A stretch of DNA of 64,000 nucleotides from Leuctra nigra (GCA_934045905.1 OW203767.1:21827073-21891072), one strand, 5' to 3'; positions 33,561 through 45,400 are shown, numbered from the stretch's first letter. A program made the numbers and translations. Notes: generated by a model from the letters alone, not told the origin.

Positions 33561-35160
33561 CTATCACGGAAGAATAGGATAATGGCGCGTTGAAATGCAA
33601 GTCTTGTGCATGAAGACCTTGGAGGTGGAGAGACATCAGAAGGCAAGGTGCATGCATTTGGCGATAGAAATAGAAGTAAAGTAGTTTTGGTAACTTTCTG
33701 ATTTTTTTTTATTATTACCTGCCATCAAACAATACATTTTTTTAAATTTAAAAATCATATAGGTACTCTTATCTTATATTGATGATACGGGCTAGGATGT
33801 TCAGGACATAATATCCTTTTTAATTTTTTGTTTTTAAAAACGTCTAAAAATGATACATAAATAATATGTTTCATGTGTTTCTGATTTCGAAAATAAGTGT
33901 TTCATTTTGCCTGAAAATGCATTTCTCTAATTTTTTTTATAAATTCAATCCTTTTCTTGCTATTTTAAGGTATTTTTGTATTTTTTATAATTATTGGAGA
34001 AAAATATTAAATATTTGTTTCAAGTTACAATTGTTGTCTCCACAAAATGTCCATCATCCACTTGGATGGCCAACAACGATACTTGACACATTGACACATT
34101 CATATAATAATTTAAGTTAATTTTAATATCTTACTCAAAATTCATCTCCTAAACCAATAAATCGAATAATATGTTGACGAATATTACAAAGCCTAACATT
34201 TCCAACATTTCATTGGTCCTTTTTCGGAACTTTATGGTCCTTTTCTAATAGTTTTAAGGTACTATTTGCCTGCCGTTTTGATGTTTCAGGTCCGAAACGT
34301 CCTGGCTCTATATTGATGAATGATGATGCATAACTGGAACCAAAACTGTCTAAGATCATAAATAATTATTTTAATTATCGTATGGCGACAAATTATAATA
34401 ACTAGAAACTATATTCTTCATAGGCTGAGCAAAATTATAATTTGATTAGTAATTTGTAATTTGTAAGTAAATACAGTTTGACATGAAGAAGGATCTGATC
34501 TTGGAAGCAATTCAAGAGTAGGTGATAGTAACGTTTCACTTTTTTCCTCAACCTACATCCTTTACGAAAAGCTGTGAACTTTGTACTAATCAGAGTTCTT
34601 CCTAATAGGTCATTTCATTTTGCATCAACGGATTTAAAACTATCAAGTCCTGATGGTCAAAATGTGAAGTTAGTCTGATTTAAGGAAGGACTGGGGATAT
34701 CCCAGGTTCCTTTATACTTATATACTTGTGTTTGCTGGGTTAGAAATGAGTTAGAAATGGGTTAGAAATGTTGACAATAACGTTTGAAGATAACGACAGA
34801 TTAGTCTGAAAATTGGCTAAAATACCTCCAATGGCAATGCAAAGTTTTATAATGATGGTCATACGGTTCTAGTTTAAATTTCATGAACACAGGAAATACT
34901 CAATTACACGTGTGCATCAATTTCAAACCATTGCAACTGACGTAATAATTTTGAAATCGAAAAATTATGAAATCATTGCCAAGATTATAATATATATTGG
35001 ATTAATAAAAAACACTCTGAGCATGTTAAAACATTGTACACAGTGGATATATAATCCGACCTTGATTCACTCCCTGAAACGAGTGTTCTTCAGGTTCTGG
35101 TAAGGTGTAGGAGATACAGTAAGACGATTAATTAAGCAACGCTTTCTTTTTGAAATTAAA
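33561..35160. other. AT-rich non-coding stretch downstream of the SIAH gene
   Basis: No gene was found. A triple repeat of 'gggttagaaat'-type units lies at 34737-34770. Since the SIAH-like gene reads toward this side, any 3' UTR would begin just below 35164. Confidence 0.45.
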
Positions 35161-35163
35161 TAT

Positions 35164-36150
35164 TTATTTGCGCATCAAAATGTAATCAATTAATAAAACT
35201 ATTGAAATTTGTACTAACCCCGAATAACCATCGAGTAAATCCATGGAATAACCACGCGGAATTATAACTGAAGAATTGCCAATACTGTCTGGAATCCTCT
35301 TTACAGCTGTCAGAGCATATTGCGCAAACCAGGTACTCTGAAGGTCGGATCTCTTGCCGAAGAATGTTTCATCTAACCAAACCACGTTGTCACTCTCTAG
35401 TTCATTCTCGTTCAACCTGAGCGGAGTCATGACAACTCTAAGATCTCTCGTCACTCCATCGGGCGAGGCTATCCTCATGTGGATCCGGAACTTGCAGGCG
35501 TTCTCTTCGTGTCCGATATACCTTGTATAGAAAGCGATCTTCGGTGTGGAATAACCTTGGCTATAACGATTGCTCGATACGAAGAAATATTCTTCTTGAA
35601 CTTTGTACAGAGATTTATAATGTGCGTTCCCAGGTTGTGATAACACATAAGAATATACACCGATGAAACTCACCGAAGCCCGGTGTTCCTTCCAAACATG
35701 TTCGTAAAAAACACGGCGCTCGCCAACAAAAGCGCAAGTCGAAAGAATGCATTTGAGCTGATATTTGCACTTCAGCGAGTGAATTTCCATGTCTTCGTGG
35801 GTTTCACTCCTAACTGTACATCCGTTCCCTTGGAACTTGCAGGGTACAGGGTATACTTGTCCGCTTAGGGTCTCTAAGGGCCGGTTACGGAGAAAAGAGT
35901 CAGCTGGTTCCCGGCACATCGGACAGTGCTTGACCTTCTTCTTGCAATCGGAACCGATGGTATGGCCGTTGATACACATAAATATCGGAGCTTGACAGGG
36001 TTCCAAGCAGACGGGACATTCCAGGAGCTGTAACACTGAGTCTCTGAGCAAGTCCTCTTGGGAAGAAGACATCTCTCTGTCTTCACTGAAGATTTGCTTC
36101 AAAGTCAAATCTATCTTTATCTGCAAAGTGCTTGTTGTCATAGATTTCAT
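35164..36150 (-). CDS. SIAH/seven-in-absentia-type E3 ubiquitin ligase homologue
   Basis: A 328-codon single-exon ORF. The family are RING E3 ligases that attach ubiquitin to target proteins in cytosol and nucleus (sina acts in eye R7 specification). The RING region is residues 45-79, with C45, C48, C59, H63, then glycine at 66 where the ligand cysteine is expected, then C69, C76, C79. Two SIAH zinc fingers follow (C104, C111, H124, C128; C134, C139, H151, H156). A TRAF-like substrate-binding domain fills ~160-320, ending in GLVQISI, which corresponds to the family's final beta strand, so the frame is complete. Length fits (282-314 in well-known members). An alternative start is M27 (MSSSQEDLL). 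AATAAA overlaps the stop codon on the sense strand. The lack of introns suggests a retrogene or family-expansion copy. The missing ligand (codon GGT at 35953-35955) may weaken ligase activity. Confidence 0.9.
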   Translation of the reverse strand: MKSMTTSTLQIKIDLTLKQIFSEDREMSSSQEDLLRDSVLQLLECPVCLEPCQAPIFMCINGHTIGSDCKKKVKHCPMCREPADSFLRNRPLETLSGQVYPVPCKFQGNGCTVRSETHEDMEIHSLKCKYQLKCILSTCAFVGERRVFYEHVWKEHRASVSFIGVYSYVLSQPGNAHYKSLYKVQEEYFFVSSNRYSQGYSTPKIAFYTRYIGHEENACKFRIHMRIASPDGVTRDLRVVMTPLRLNENELESDNVVWLDETFFGKRSDLQSTWFAQYALTAVKRIPDSIGNSSVIIPRGYSMDLLDGYSGLVQISIVLLIDYILMRK

Positions 36151-36354
36151 AATAATTCTCCCATCAAAGCGTAGTTGATTGTTTACAATAATACGAACAA
36201 TGTGATATAAGAATATAAGGTATTATCATTGGCATTCGCTTTATTAGCGAAAATAAGGAACACGGTTGCACTCGGATAGGTGTCTTTGGTACCTAATCGA
36301 GCTATGTGTGGAGTCAGGGGCACATTTTGTATAAAAATCTGCTTAAGTTCTTAG

Positions 36355-36502
36355 TTATGGCTAAAAAAAGTAAACTTGTAACTAAATTTCAATTGCTTCT
36401 CCTTTTTCACTGCCCTTGGAAACACGAACTCTCAAAATAAAAAAGTGCGTCTATAAAGTTTCCAATAGCTATCTTGCCAGAAGTGGCTCCCACTTATAGG
36501 GA
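36355..36502 (-). repeat. Dispersed repeat, partner of 40688
   Basis: On the minus strand it reads 'gagccacttctggcaagata', then 'cgtgtttcc', 'gcagtgaaaaa', 'aaattt' and 'tttacttttttt'. These blocks are shared in order with 40688-40830 on the plus strand. It is a diverged interspersed repeat that lies just upstream of the SIAH-like gene's start, possibly overlapping its promoter. Confidence 0.65.
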
Positions 36503-37970
36503 CTCCAAGCATTTGACCCCAAACTAATTATGTCTAAAAATGTTTTTTGGCGATATTATTAATGTCCACCTACATAGCTCATAAACGAAATTTTTGGGCT
36601 GCCATTTTGTTTTTATCAAAGAAATTTGTCAAAATCGATATTTATTTTTTACTTAAAAATTTTAATGAATATTTTACTTTCAATATTTTTCTATTTTTTT
36701 CTCAATGTTTTGTGCTGTACAAAAAATAATAGTAAAACTTTTAAATCTTTCACATGACAAAAATATTACAAAATATTTGCTTAGATGTTGCCATTTCCAA
36801 GTCAACCCAACAGCACTAGGAAAACACTCAGAGTAAAGAAGTTGATGAGCAAGCACCGATACGTGCTACAGCTGCTTTTCGTTGTCACTCGGATAGCTAT
36901 ACACTCTGTACAGAGTTACAGGCACTCTGGATAACCCAGATGCAGTGAACTCATTATGTAGTTCATTCTTTTAGAAAGATGAATTTGGACAGAACATTTG
37001 AAATATTTGAAAAATATGTCGATAATTTCTTAACAGTTTTGCGGCAGAATATTTTTATTATATTGTATAATATGTTGTTCTGTGGCCAGCCAAAATTTCA
37101 ATGTGATCGAAGGAATTTTAGGTTCAAGCAATAAAAAGATTTTGTTTTAATTAGTCAAAGTATTGGATGAACATTTTCGATATTATCGGTCTTAATGACG
37201 TTGCAAATTTCAACTTCAGCAGCCTATTTTGAAGCTTCAAATAATCGTTTTAAATTTTAACCAATCAGAGGATTCTGTAAAAATGTCAGTCTGTAGACGA
37301 TCAGGGTGATCTTGACATATTGTGTGCAAAAATTCAGCCTGTAAATCACAAGTAACAGAAAAAAACAGACATTCGTGCCAAAGAACGATATGAGACTCAA
37401 TCGCAAGCTCGCTCGCATAATGCCCAAACTCCATCAAGGTAAAAATAGGAACAATTAACATTTTTACATCGAGTTTAAACACAGAATATCGTCTTCATAA
37501 TTCATGTTAATATTACATTCTTATCCATCAAGAAATGGCTATGGAAACTATTTTCCACGTCCTAAATCATTTAAATGGTTCAAAGTTATGACGACGTTAG
37601 GAAATCTCATCCTTAGAATAAACTTCGTGGTACATCCGACTAATAATTGGATTTTCTATCCAGCTTTAAGTTCGCCTTTTAGATTTTCAATATAATTTCC
37701 TGCAACCGACATACCCAGATCTTAAGAGCTCACCAATTAGTCTTTCATTACTGGATCGCATTAAAATTAGGCAGACCTCAAAACTGTTTGAACATTAATT
37801 ACTGCACTGGCGTTATTGCGCTTTGCTCGTTAGTAAAATTTAATTACATTGATGAGTCTAATTTTGGAGATTTGGTAAATACTGGGGTGGTGTTTAATTA
37901 TAAAATAGACAAAGTAGTAATTCCTTATTTTTGTAAGTTATGAAGGTCTGAAACTATGAAATAGATCAGG
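36503..37970. other. AT-rich non-coding stretch
   Basis: No supportable gene. Frames of 60-81 codons at 36547-36729 and 37237-37482 have no domains. A small inverted word pair 'ctctgtacagag' is near 36902-36913. Confidence 0.45.
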
Positions 37971-37971
37971 A

Positions 37972-38100
37972 TGCAATCACATAAAATGAGAACTTTCTTG
38001 TCGTGTGACATCTTCTCATTTCAATGTTATTCACAGCCTCCTCGGGTGAAATTAGAAACTTGTCACTGCGACAAGAAAGTTCTCATTTTATGTGATCGCA
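37972..38100. mobile_element. Short foldback/MITE, 129 bp
   Basis: Arms of ~32 bp ('gcaatcacataaaatgagaa' plus 'ctttcttgtcg' and complement, one mismatch) flank a ~65-bp spacer. Non-coding. The target duplication is not clear. Confidence 0.7.
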
Positions 38101-40680
38101 ATTGAAAATTTTCCTTCAGTTGGTCCAAATTTTAAAAGAAGTATTGCACCGTTTTGAATATTATAATTTGTTATTTTCCATAAAAATGACTTTTAAATAA
38201 ACTTATGAATATGGGTGAACTTTAAAAAATATAGTTTTATATTTACACATTAAAAATCATTAGGACAATAAACCAACTTTTATTTTATAAAAACGTTACA
38301 ATATTTCTCCTTCATTCGGAAGGCTTCATCAGGGAATGACAAAATTATAAATTGATAATTTGAAAAATGAAATGAAAAACAATATAGTTTTAATGTGATT
38401 TTTAATATGATATTTTAATAATGGTGTTATTTAAGATTGTTTAGCAGTTAAACTGTACTTAAAAAAAATTATAAATCGAAATGAATTATTTACTATACAT
38501 ATGTAAAAGTAAATGAGGTAGATTATAGATTTCTTAACTGTATTAACAACTATAACAACAACTTGCTTGTAACAAGTATTTTTTTAGAAACACATAAAAG
38601 TAAAATTACTTATTATACATGTTTATTTAAAAGCAAATTCACAATTTCAGTGAGATCTTCCAACCTAATAAAATTTAATATCATTTTATTTCTAATGCAA
38701 CATAATAAAATTTCAATGTAAACATAATAAATACACGTCAGTTTACTGTAATTACCTTTTATTACACATAGGTACATTACTAAGTAGAAACGACGTTATA
38801 GATTACCTACTCCATTGGAGGTGGAATTACCTTAACTTTGTAGAATTACTTTTTGTTTATCGTTGGCCAAAGGTCAGAATAATTTGTGACTTTGTTGACT
38901 TTGCAAAGGTAATTGTTTACCGGAATAATGTACATAAACTGGCTAATAAATTCATGGAGAAATTAAATGCGAATAAAATGCAAATTATGAAAACATAAAG
39001 ATGAAAAATGCAACAGGTGGCATAAGCAGAGATTCAGACTCCACCGAGATTTTAATATTTAATTTCGGAGATTATTTTACCTGTTTATAATGTAAATATA
39101 CATCTTTTCAACTATGAAAATAATGTGGTGAAATTCCTCGTCGGCTTTCAGATTAGGTAAATTAAGTAAATAGGTAACTAGTTAACTTTTTTGAAATAAC
39201 GTCTCCTTTTCCAAACTTTTTATATCTTAGAAGCAAATTGATCCTATTTAACACCTCTATGTTCAAATTTAAAAATACTTGCAACTATAAAGATAGGTAC
39301 TTCATTAATGCAATAATGTACTGTACTGCACTGCACTATGTATGTATGTACTGCAATGTACAGCAATATGCACTGCAATAATGCAATGCTTTTCTTATCT
39401 TTACAGAAGAATTTATATATATTGTTTATGACTCCTTTTTTATCATGTGAAAAGTGAAAAGTAAAAAGTGAATAGGAGAATACATTAAATCACAAATATA
39501 ATAAAATAAAGTTTTGTATGCTAAATTAAAACAGTAACTGGAATAAAAAATAATTATAATAATAAATAGCTTCAAAAATAAATGAGAAAATAGACTTGAA
39601 ATTTGATTCAAGCTCGCTTATTTCTTCATCTTCCTACAGGCCCGCAATATCATAATAATAATTACACACTCCATAATCCAACTTGTATATTACATTATTG
39701 AGACAACAGAGAATAGCAACAAAAAGTCACTTAAGTCCTTCATTGACTACTTATTAAATCATCCCACCATATTCCTTTCCTCATAATATACTTTATCTAC
39801 CTGTCATATATCCAGCCAGCGAGTTGCCAACCCAACAACACATAATTGAAACAATCTACCAATCTCAAAACAGCCCCAGGTTTGAACTCCATCTCTTGTG
39901 CACTGTTTATATTAACAGCATAAAGATGACACCACAATCAAAACCGCGCATGGCAAAGAAGAGGGGGAAACTGTAAGAGAAAAGATTAAGTTGTATGCCA
40001 AGACAGGCCGAGTCGAACGAAACTATACCAAAGCAAAACAAATCCTTTAACTGACAACCGAAAAAACTACCTACGGGCTTTTAAGACAAGTATATATACA
40101 TACAGACCACGCCTCCCCATGCATAATATTAGCATAGGTAAAAGATGAAATAAGGGGGGGGGGGAGTCAGGATGAAATTGAATTTCGGACAATATGACGT
40201 GTGCTGTTAATTATCTTGCTAATTGCACTTGGGAAGAAAGCCAATTGGTAAGAGAAGGTCATGAACTTGAACGACCTATGGCACTTAAATGATCCACAGT
40301 CGGTTTGAAGTTATGAGTAGACTTGGCATTTGCAATCAGATGAAAGTATGAGAATTATATTTTACTATTTGCTACTGCAGTGGCTTATCGTAAATGAAGG
40401 CCATAAATAAAATACCCGTGCTGATTGTAAGATAAAGTCTTAGTTACAGCTCTCTAATCTTTGGTTACAGTTATCTACCAGACAATTTGAATGTGAAATG
40501 TACTGCTGCTACACTGCAGTCTGTTCAATAATTTCTGATAAACACTTCAAGTATGGGGTTTACAGGCTTAAACTGAACTGAATGAACTGAATAATATACT
40601 GAATAGTTTATGGCAGAATGAATAAAGATACGAATGTACAAATATCACTATTTACTATTCCCACAAATAAGTGATACGTG
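38101..40680. other. AT-rich non-coding stretch
   Basis: No gene seen. Degenerate 'tgcac/tgtac' and 'tgcaata' repeats lie at 39318-39390, and an 11-12 G run is near 40154. Confidence 0.5.
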
Positions 40681-40687
40681 ATGGAGC

Positions 40688-40830
40688 CACTTCTGGCAAG
40701 ATGGCTACTATTAGGTCCACATATTAATTTGTTTGTTTTTACATTTCGTGTTTCCATAAAGCAGTGAAAAAACAAAAACAAATTAAATTGATTTTAGCTA
40801 TAAATTTACTTTTTTGGCCAAAACAAACAA
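40688..40830 (+). repeat. Dispersed repeat, partner of 36355-36502
   Basis: 'gagccacttctggcaagatg' followed by 'gctact', 'tttcgtgtttccataaagca' and 'gtgaaaaaacaaa', then 'aatttactttttt'. It is in the opposite orientation to 36355-36502. No target duplication was identified. Confidence 0.65.
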
Positions 40831-41230
40831 CTTGATAAACTATTTGTATTTATATTTATGCAAATACGCCCTTGATAGCCGCCATTTACGTAGCCACAAA
40901 ATCCCTTATTTTCTCGAATAGTTAAATATACATTAAGATACATTTTCTAAGCATACAATAATTTATACAATTTCCAGTAAAATGTATCAGCAAAAAAATG
41001 TAATGCAAAAAAATGTATATCCATCGACATGGATTTCAGTCTACTCTTGTCCTTCAACCGACTATACGTTATATCTAACGCACAACACGTAAGTTATGGC
41101 AGCAGTCTCTCGTTAATACAATGCCCAATTAGACTTCTACAAGATGGATAGACTAATGGTAGAAAATTGAAAACCTCATTTTACTCCGGTCTTTGTGGAC
41201 GGTGTAAGTTAGCATGGGGTCGGCGCCGTT

Positions 41231-41680
41231 CCGAGTCCGAGGATTGGCTGAATCTTTGGCGGGCGATGCGGCTTGTGTGGCCGCCAACATCCAGACGTCC
41301 CGACTTGCGAGTCCGAGGACTGTCTGAGACTTTGGCGGGCGATGCGGCTTGTGTGGCCGCCAACATCCAGACGTCCCGACTTGCGAGTCCGAGGACTGTC
41401 TGAGACTTTGGCGGGCGATGCGGCTTGTGTGGCCGCCAAGATCCAGACGTCCCGACTTGCGAGTCCGAGGACTGTCTGAGACTTTGGCGGGCGATGCGGC
41501 TTGTGTGGCCGCCAACATCCAGACGTCCCGACTTGCGAGTCCGAGGACTGTCTGAGACTTTGGCGGGCGATGCGGCTTGTGTGGCCGCCAACATCCAGAC
41601 GTCCCGACTTGCGAGTCCGAGGATTGTCTGAGACTTTGGCGGGCGATGCGGCCAGGTTGGCCGCCAAGTTCCGGAGACTC
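41231..41680. repeat. 76-bp minisatellite, five full units
   Basis: The word 'gggcgatgcgg' recurs at 41261, 41337, 41413, 41489, 41565 and 41641, exactly 76 bp apart. The first five begin complete units; diverged partial units lie on both ends. Variants are few (for example 'gccaagatcc' in the third unit, 'ggattg' in the last). The array is GC- and CpG-rich in an AT-rich setting. Because 76 is not a multiple of three and several frames lack stops, long open frames run through it on both strands (up to 175 codons). These are treated as by-products, not genes. Confidence 0.95.
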
Positions 41681-42464
41681 CCCAGGAAGATTGCGTGGGG
41701 TTGGTCAAGTGGATTTTACATGGGTTTTGTTGCCGATCATTGGAGACGATTTGTAGCTAATGAGGCCTAAGAGAATTGACAAAATATAAAGACCGTCCGA
41801 GACAGCTTTGGCACGCCGAGGCGGTCAATTTTACGATCGAGCTTTTTAGGGCAAACGAGGTTTATTGATATTGTGAACTATATCTTAAGAGCGTGCAAAC
41901 GATTACGATTAATTTTGCTGATATGGGACATTTAAATTCACAGCTAATTTGGATAATAGTTTCCGCCATTTAGAACAAGGAAAATGTATTCTGTCAGAAA
42001 CCAATTAATGTTCATTGGATGGTGCAAAATAATAGTTATGATGGCCCAAGAAACCAACTTGATTTGTCAAATCGATTGTCTCGACGAATGCTCACACTCT
42101 TTAAATGAAGTTTCCTATCAATTTATCTCAATTAAAGTGATTTGACAGATACAAAAACGATTTATTAATTCAACCACAGTCCAAATAATGTCACAGAAAA
42201 CAATTCTCATCCACGCTAACCCCAAAAACAAAACACCGTAGAAAAATCATCACTCATAATCACTCCCTCATTACTGCGTCACAATGACACGGATCCATAG
42301 AACGTTTTCAAATTAAAACAAGCGTAACTTTTCAACGACAACCGTGCGGAGTGGAGACATATGCCACCACATTTAAAAGTCATTAAAAAAGGGTTACCGC
42401 CATCGTCGCTGTTTTTCTCGTCCCCGACGGCGAGGTGGGTGGTGTGGGTCTCGTTGTTTTGGCG

Positions 42465-42485
42465 CCCCCCCCCCCCCCCCCCCCC
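42465..42485. repeat. Run of 21 C
   Basis: An uninterrupted C tract within an otherwise balanced-GC segment (42400-42560). The minus strand is a G run able to form quadruplexes. The 103-codon minus frame across it gains a poly-Gly stretch from the run and is not called as a gene. Confidence 0.9.
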
Positions 42486-42756
42486 TCCTATATGATTGAC
42501 GGCGCCACCATTGCTCCAGCCGTCGACATAATTAATGTAGACAAAGACGTAAATGACTGCACCTGGCCCAGATAGGAGGTTCATAAACATAGTTCGTATG
42601 GATTTCAGCCAAAAAAGATGTTTCTTGGGTGGTATTTTCTGTTTTGTGAGATGACTCGTGGTGGAAATGGTGGTGACAGATTTAGGTCACCTATCAAAAT
42701 GTTAACGTAGTGAAGTGATTTTAATCAAATTATATATTCATCGTGTATAAATCTAC

Positions 42757-43153
42757 CCCATAAAAAACACTCCGTGTAAAAATAGTAAATACCAGCCAAG
42801 TCTCTTCAACTACAAAAAAATAGAAGAAATCTAAAAATTCAGCACTGAAAAGTAGTGATATCAAAAAATGGGCCAAGTCAAAACTTTATTTTGAAAATCA
42901 AAAAATACTTGGCGCATCGTGTAAATAAATAGCTTAGAAGTATAGGCTAGATATAAATACATATACTTATAGTATACCTACAATGCCCTAAAAAAACGAT
43001 GCGCCAAGTATTTTTTAATTTTCAAAATAAAGTTTTGACTTGGCCCATTTTTTGATATCACTACTTTTCAGTGCTGAATTTTTAGATTTCTTCTATTTTT
43101 TTGTAGTTGAAGAGACTTGGCTGGTATTTTTACACGGAGTGTTTTTTATGGGG
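42757..43153. mobile_element. 397-bp near-perfect palindrome (foldback element)
   Basis: Arms of 164 bp (42757-42920) and 158 bp (42996-43153) start 'ccccataaaaaacactccgt' and are almost identical inverted copies. The main difference is a 6-7-bp insertion ('agtaaat') in the left arm. The spacer is ~75 bp and AT-rich. Such symmetry implies a young foldback transposon or a recent palindromic duplication. No clear target duplication was found, and no frame inside it is coding. Confidence 0.85.
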
Positions 43154-43159
43154 ATATCA

Positions 43160-44087
43160 CTAGTTTTTTTAGTTTATTTACACAACTTTTAACACATATC
43201 GGAGCAACAATGACTAATTCCTTTAAAAAAATAGGCCATTTTCGAATTGGTTACTACGAAAAAATGTGTTTGGTGCTAAATATAAGCTTATTTTGATATT
43301 GCATGAAGAATTGCGAAAGCATTGTTCCGATAGGTCCAGCCGTTTTCGAGATATGGCATCACTTCCGGTTTTCATAATGGCGGCTGAAATTACAGCCACC
43401 TAGAATTTATTTCTATAAATGTTATGTATCATTATAAGCCTTCTGAATTTGTAGTTATTGTCGTAAGAGGTGATTCAAGTCTGATTCTTCATTTTTATGA
43501 CGTCATTTCCGGTTTCGGTAATAGTAAATGTATATTTTGACTATTGATATTCCATAAAGATGACCGTCTGAATCATTTGGCGATAGTTTTATTCCGATCG
43601 GTGTAGTCGTTTTCGAGATATGACGTCACTTCCGGTTTCAAAATGGCGCCTTCCGGTTGGTTTTATAAAAAGGCACCTCAGACGCCAAAAGTGCACATGT
43701 GGTAAAAATTTCAAGTCGATCGGTTAAGCCGTTTAGGCTGTGGCGGTGACAGCGGTGTTTCGTGATATTATCATCATCATTATCAGATGGAGATAGGTTT
43801 TAAAAGGGGTGTAATTTCACTGTTTTCACGGCCCTCTAGCCCACAAATGGCATTACCTATTGTTCCCAAATTTAGTATATGTTGTCAGGTGGGCCATAGC
43901 TCGAAATTAAGTTATTTCGCAACAATGTGAGATTTTTCAATTTTGAGATCCAGTAGGCCGAAAATGCCATGTTGTTGCTTACAGTAAAAGTAGTTGGTCT
44001 GCTCCTCAGTTTATTAGGCATTTACGGTATGTTGAGTGAGTGTGAGTGTACAGTACGACTTGGCTGGGTGGAGCGACCGCTCCACTA
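43160..44087 (+). repeat. Interspersed repeat with 'acttccggtt' motifs
   Basis: 'cgttttcgagatatg' followed by 'catcacttccggtt' or 'cgtcacttccggtt' occurs at ~43342 and ~43607, with a similar 'gacgtcatttccggtttcgg' at ~43498. Each is near 'aatggcg' words, and 'gatcggttaagccgttta' lies at ~43718. Non-coding. It looks like a large non-autonomous element whose last ~175 bp are also found at 52321-52494. Confidence 0.6.
43913..44087 (+). repeat. 175-bp repeat, copy 1
   Basis: It runs from 'cgcaacaatgtgagattttt' to 'ggagcgaccgctccacta' and matches 52321-52494 with only a handful of substitutions. The shared end 'ggagc-gacc-gctcc' is itself a small hairpin. Confidence 0.9.
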
Positions 44088-44109
44088 GATAGTATACTAA
44101 ATCTAGGTT

Positions 44110-44260
44110 TTTAAAGGAGCAAGTTGGCTCAGGTAGAAACGGTCTTGACGTGCAATCAGGGTTGGGTTTTCGTCCCGTATGAGGGTTTTCGTGATTTCCC
44201 TCAGTCGAGAGCAGATGTTAATAAGGTTTCCTACTAATCGGTTTCATCTATCACACTATG
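44110..44260 (+). repeat. SINE-1-like copy, diverged
   Basis: 'gcaagttggctcaggtagaa' (A-box-like), 'gggttgggttttcg', 'ccctcagtcgagagcagatg' and 'tttcctactaatcgg' follow the SINE-1 order. The B-box is damaged and the tail is lost. Confidence 0.5.
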
Positions 44261-44899
44261 ATTGATATTAATTTTTTGTTCTTTTAAAAAAAAATGAAAA
44301 AGCTTGCATATTTTGTTGTAGGTATTGAATCCATATGCAAAGTGTGTTGATGATGCAAAAGGGCAAAAATAACTTAAACCGCACCAAAAAAATAGATGTA
44401 TGTATATAGTAGATGGTAACTTGTAGAAAAGAATGAGGTTACAAAGTATGAAATTTCAATTACGAAACACAAATAGAACACCAAAAAATAAATTAAAATT
44501 GTTTGTAAAATATCGTGACTGAAAATTTGCACTGAAACGAATGACCTTGATACCAAAAGTCCTCCCACAACTTCAAGAAATATCATATTCTTGAAACTGA
44601 TTATCAAAAATAAAACAAGACTTGCGATAAGTAATTAAGTTTTAATAAATCCTGGGGAATTGTAATAAATAAATAATTAAAAACTCTTAGCTACTCTTAA
44701 ACAACACACACTAAGAAGAGATGAGAATTTATTCAAACCCAATCAATCACCTCCTTTACTCGAAGTGCAAAAGAAACCTCTACAAAGCAAAATCCACCAC
44801 GAGCCGGCACAAAACATCGAACCACTATAAACAACATCAGCAGAAAGACTGCAAAGAATGTAACCAATCGAAATCGTAACTATTCGGTAGAAAAACAAA

Positions 44900-45180
44900 A
44901 ACACAAAGGCCTTTCGTAGGCGATGATTAATTCCCTATTAATTAACCAACCTCCTTTGAACAGTGCATGAGGGGGAGGGGAAATGTTGACAAAAAGTGCG
45001 CCGAGAACAAGAGAAGGGGGGAGGGGGGAGTGCATCCCAGCCTAGTGGATCAATTAATTACAATAGAACGGCGTTGGACCCACCGCGGTGTGGCCAGCCT
45101 CCATGTTTGTTCAGCAGAGATGACTACTACAAGCTTCAACTTCCATCTAGCTGTACCTGCAGATGGAGAGTATAAATAAT
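44900..45180. promoter_or_regulatory. Island with paired TTAATTAA-type homeodomain words
   Basis: 'gatgattaattccctattaa' followed by 'ttaacc' and, ~110 bp later, 'tggatcaattaattacaata' flank a G-rich stretch. After it comes a balanced segment with 'cagcctccatgtttgttcag'. It is a candidate enhancer. The 70-codon frame across it has no domain. Confidence 0.3.
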
Positions 45181-45380
45181 ACTTTCGTTGGTGAACCCCT
45201 TCGTAGACACACCTTAGTCAGTGGCGTACCGGTGTCGAGGTTTTGTAGGGCTCAGATGTTGCCATCAACATCATTCTCTTTGAGTCAATCTCTTGGGGAA
45301 AACGTAGAAATGTAAAAAGTATTCCTAAGGAATTTAAAGAGCAATATCTATGTTTACAGTGGAGGTGCTAGAGATAATTG

Positions 45381-45400
45381 CCCCCCCCCCCCCCCACCCC
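45381..45400. repeat. C run (15 C, then A and 5 C)
   Basis: A near-pure C tract. About 170 bp upstream is 'agtcagtggcgtaccggtgt', a phrase of the 'agtggcgtac' type often seen in retroposon-derived sequence. Confidence 0.8.

Noticed and set aside
35213..35219. Possible splice donor (GTTAGT) near the 3' end of the SIAH-like ORF
   Set aside because: The codons beyond it encode the expected last strand of the TRAF-like domain and the stop overlaps AATAAA, so reading through gives a complete protein.
41181..41770. Long open frames (up to 175 codons) on both strands
   Set aside because: They are produced by the 76-bp minisatellite, whose period shifts the phase each unit; several frames are open at once and none resembles a protein.
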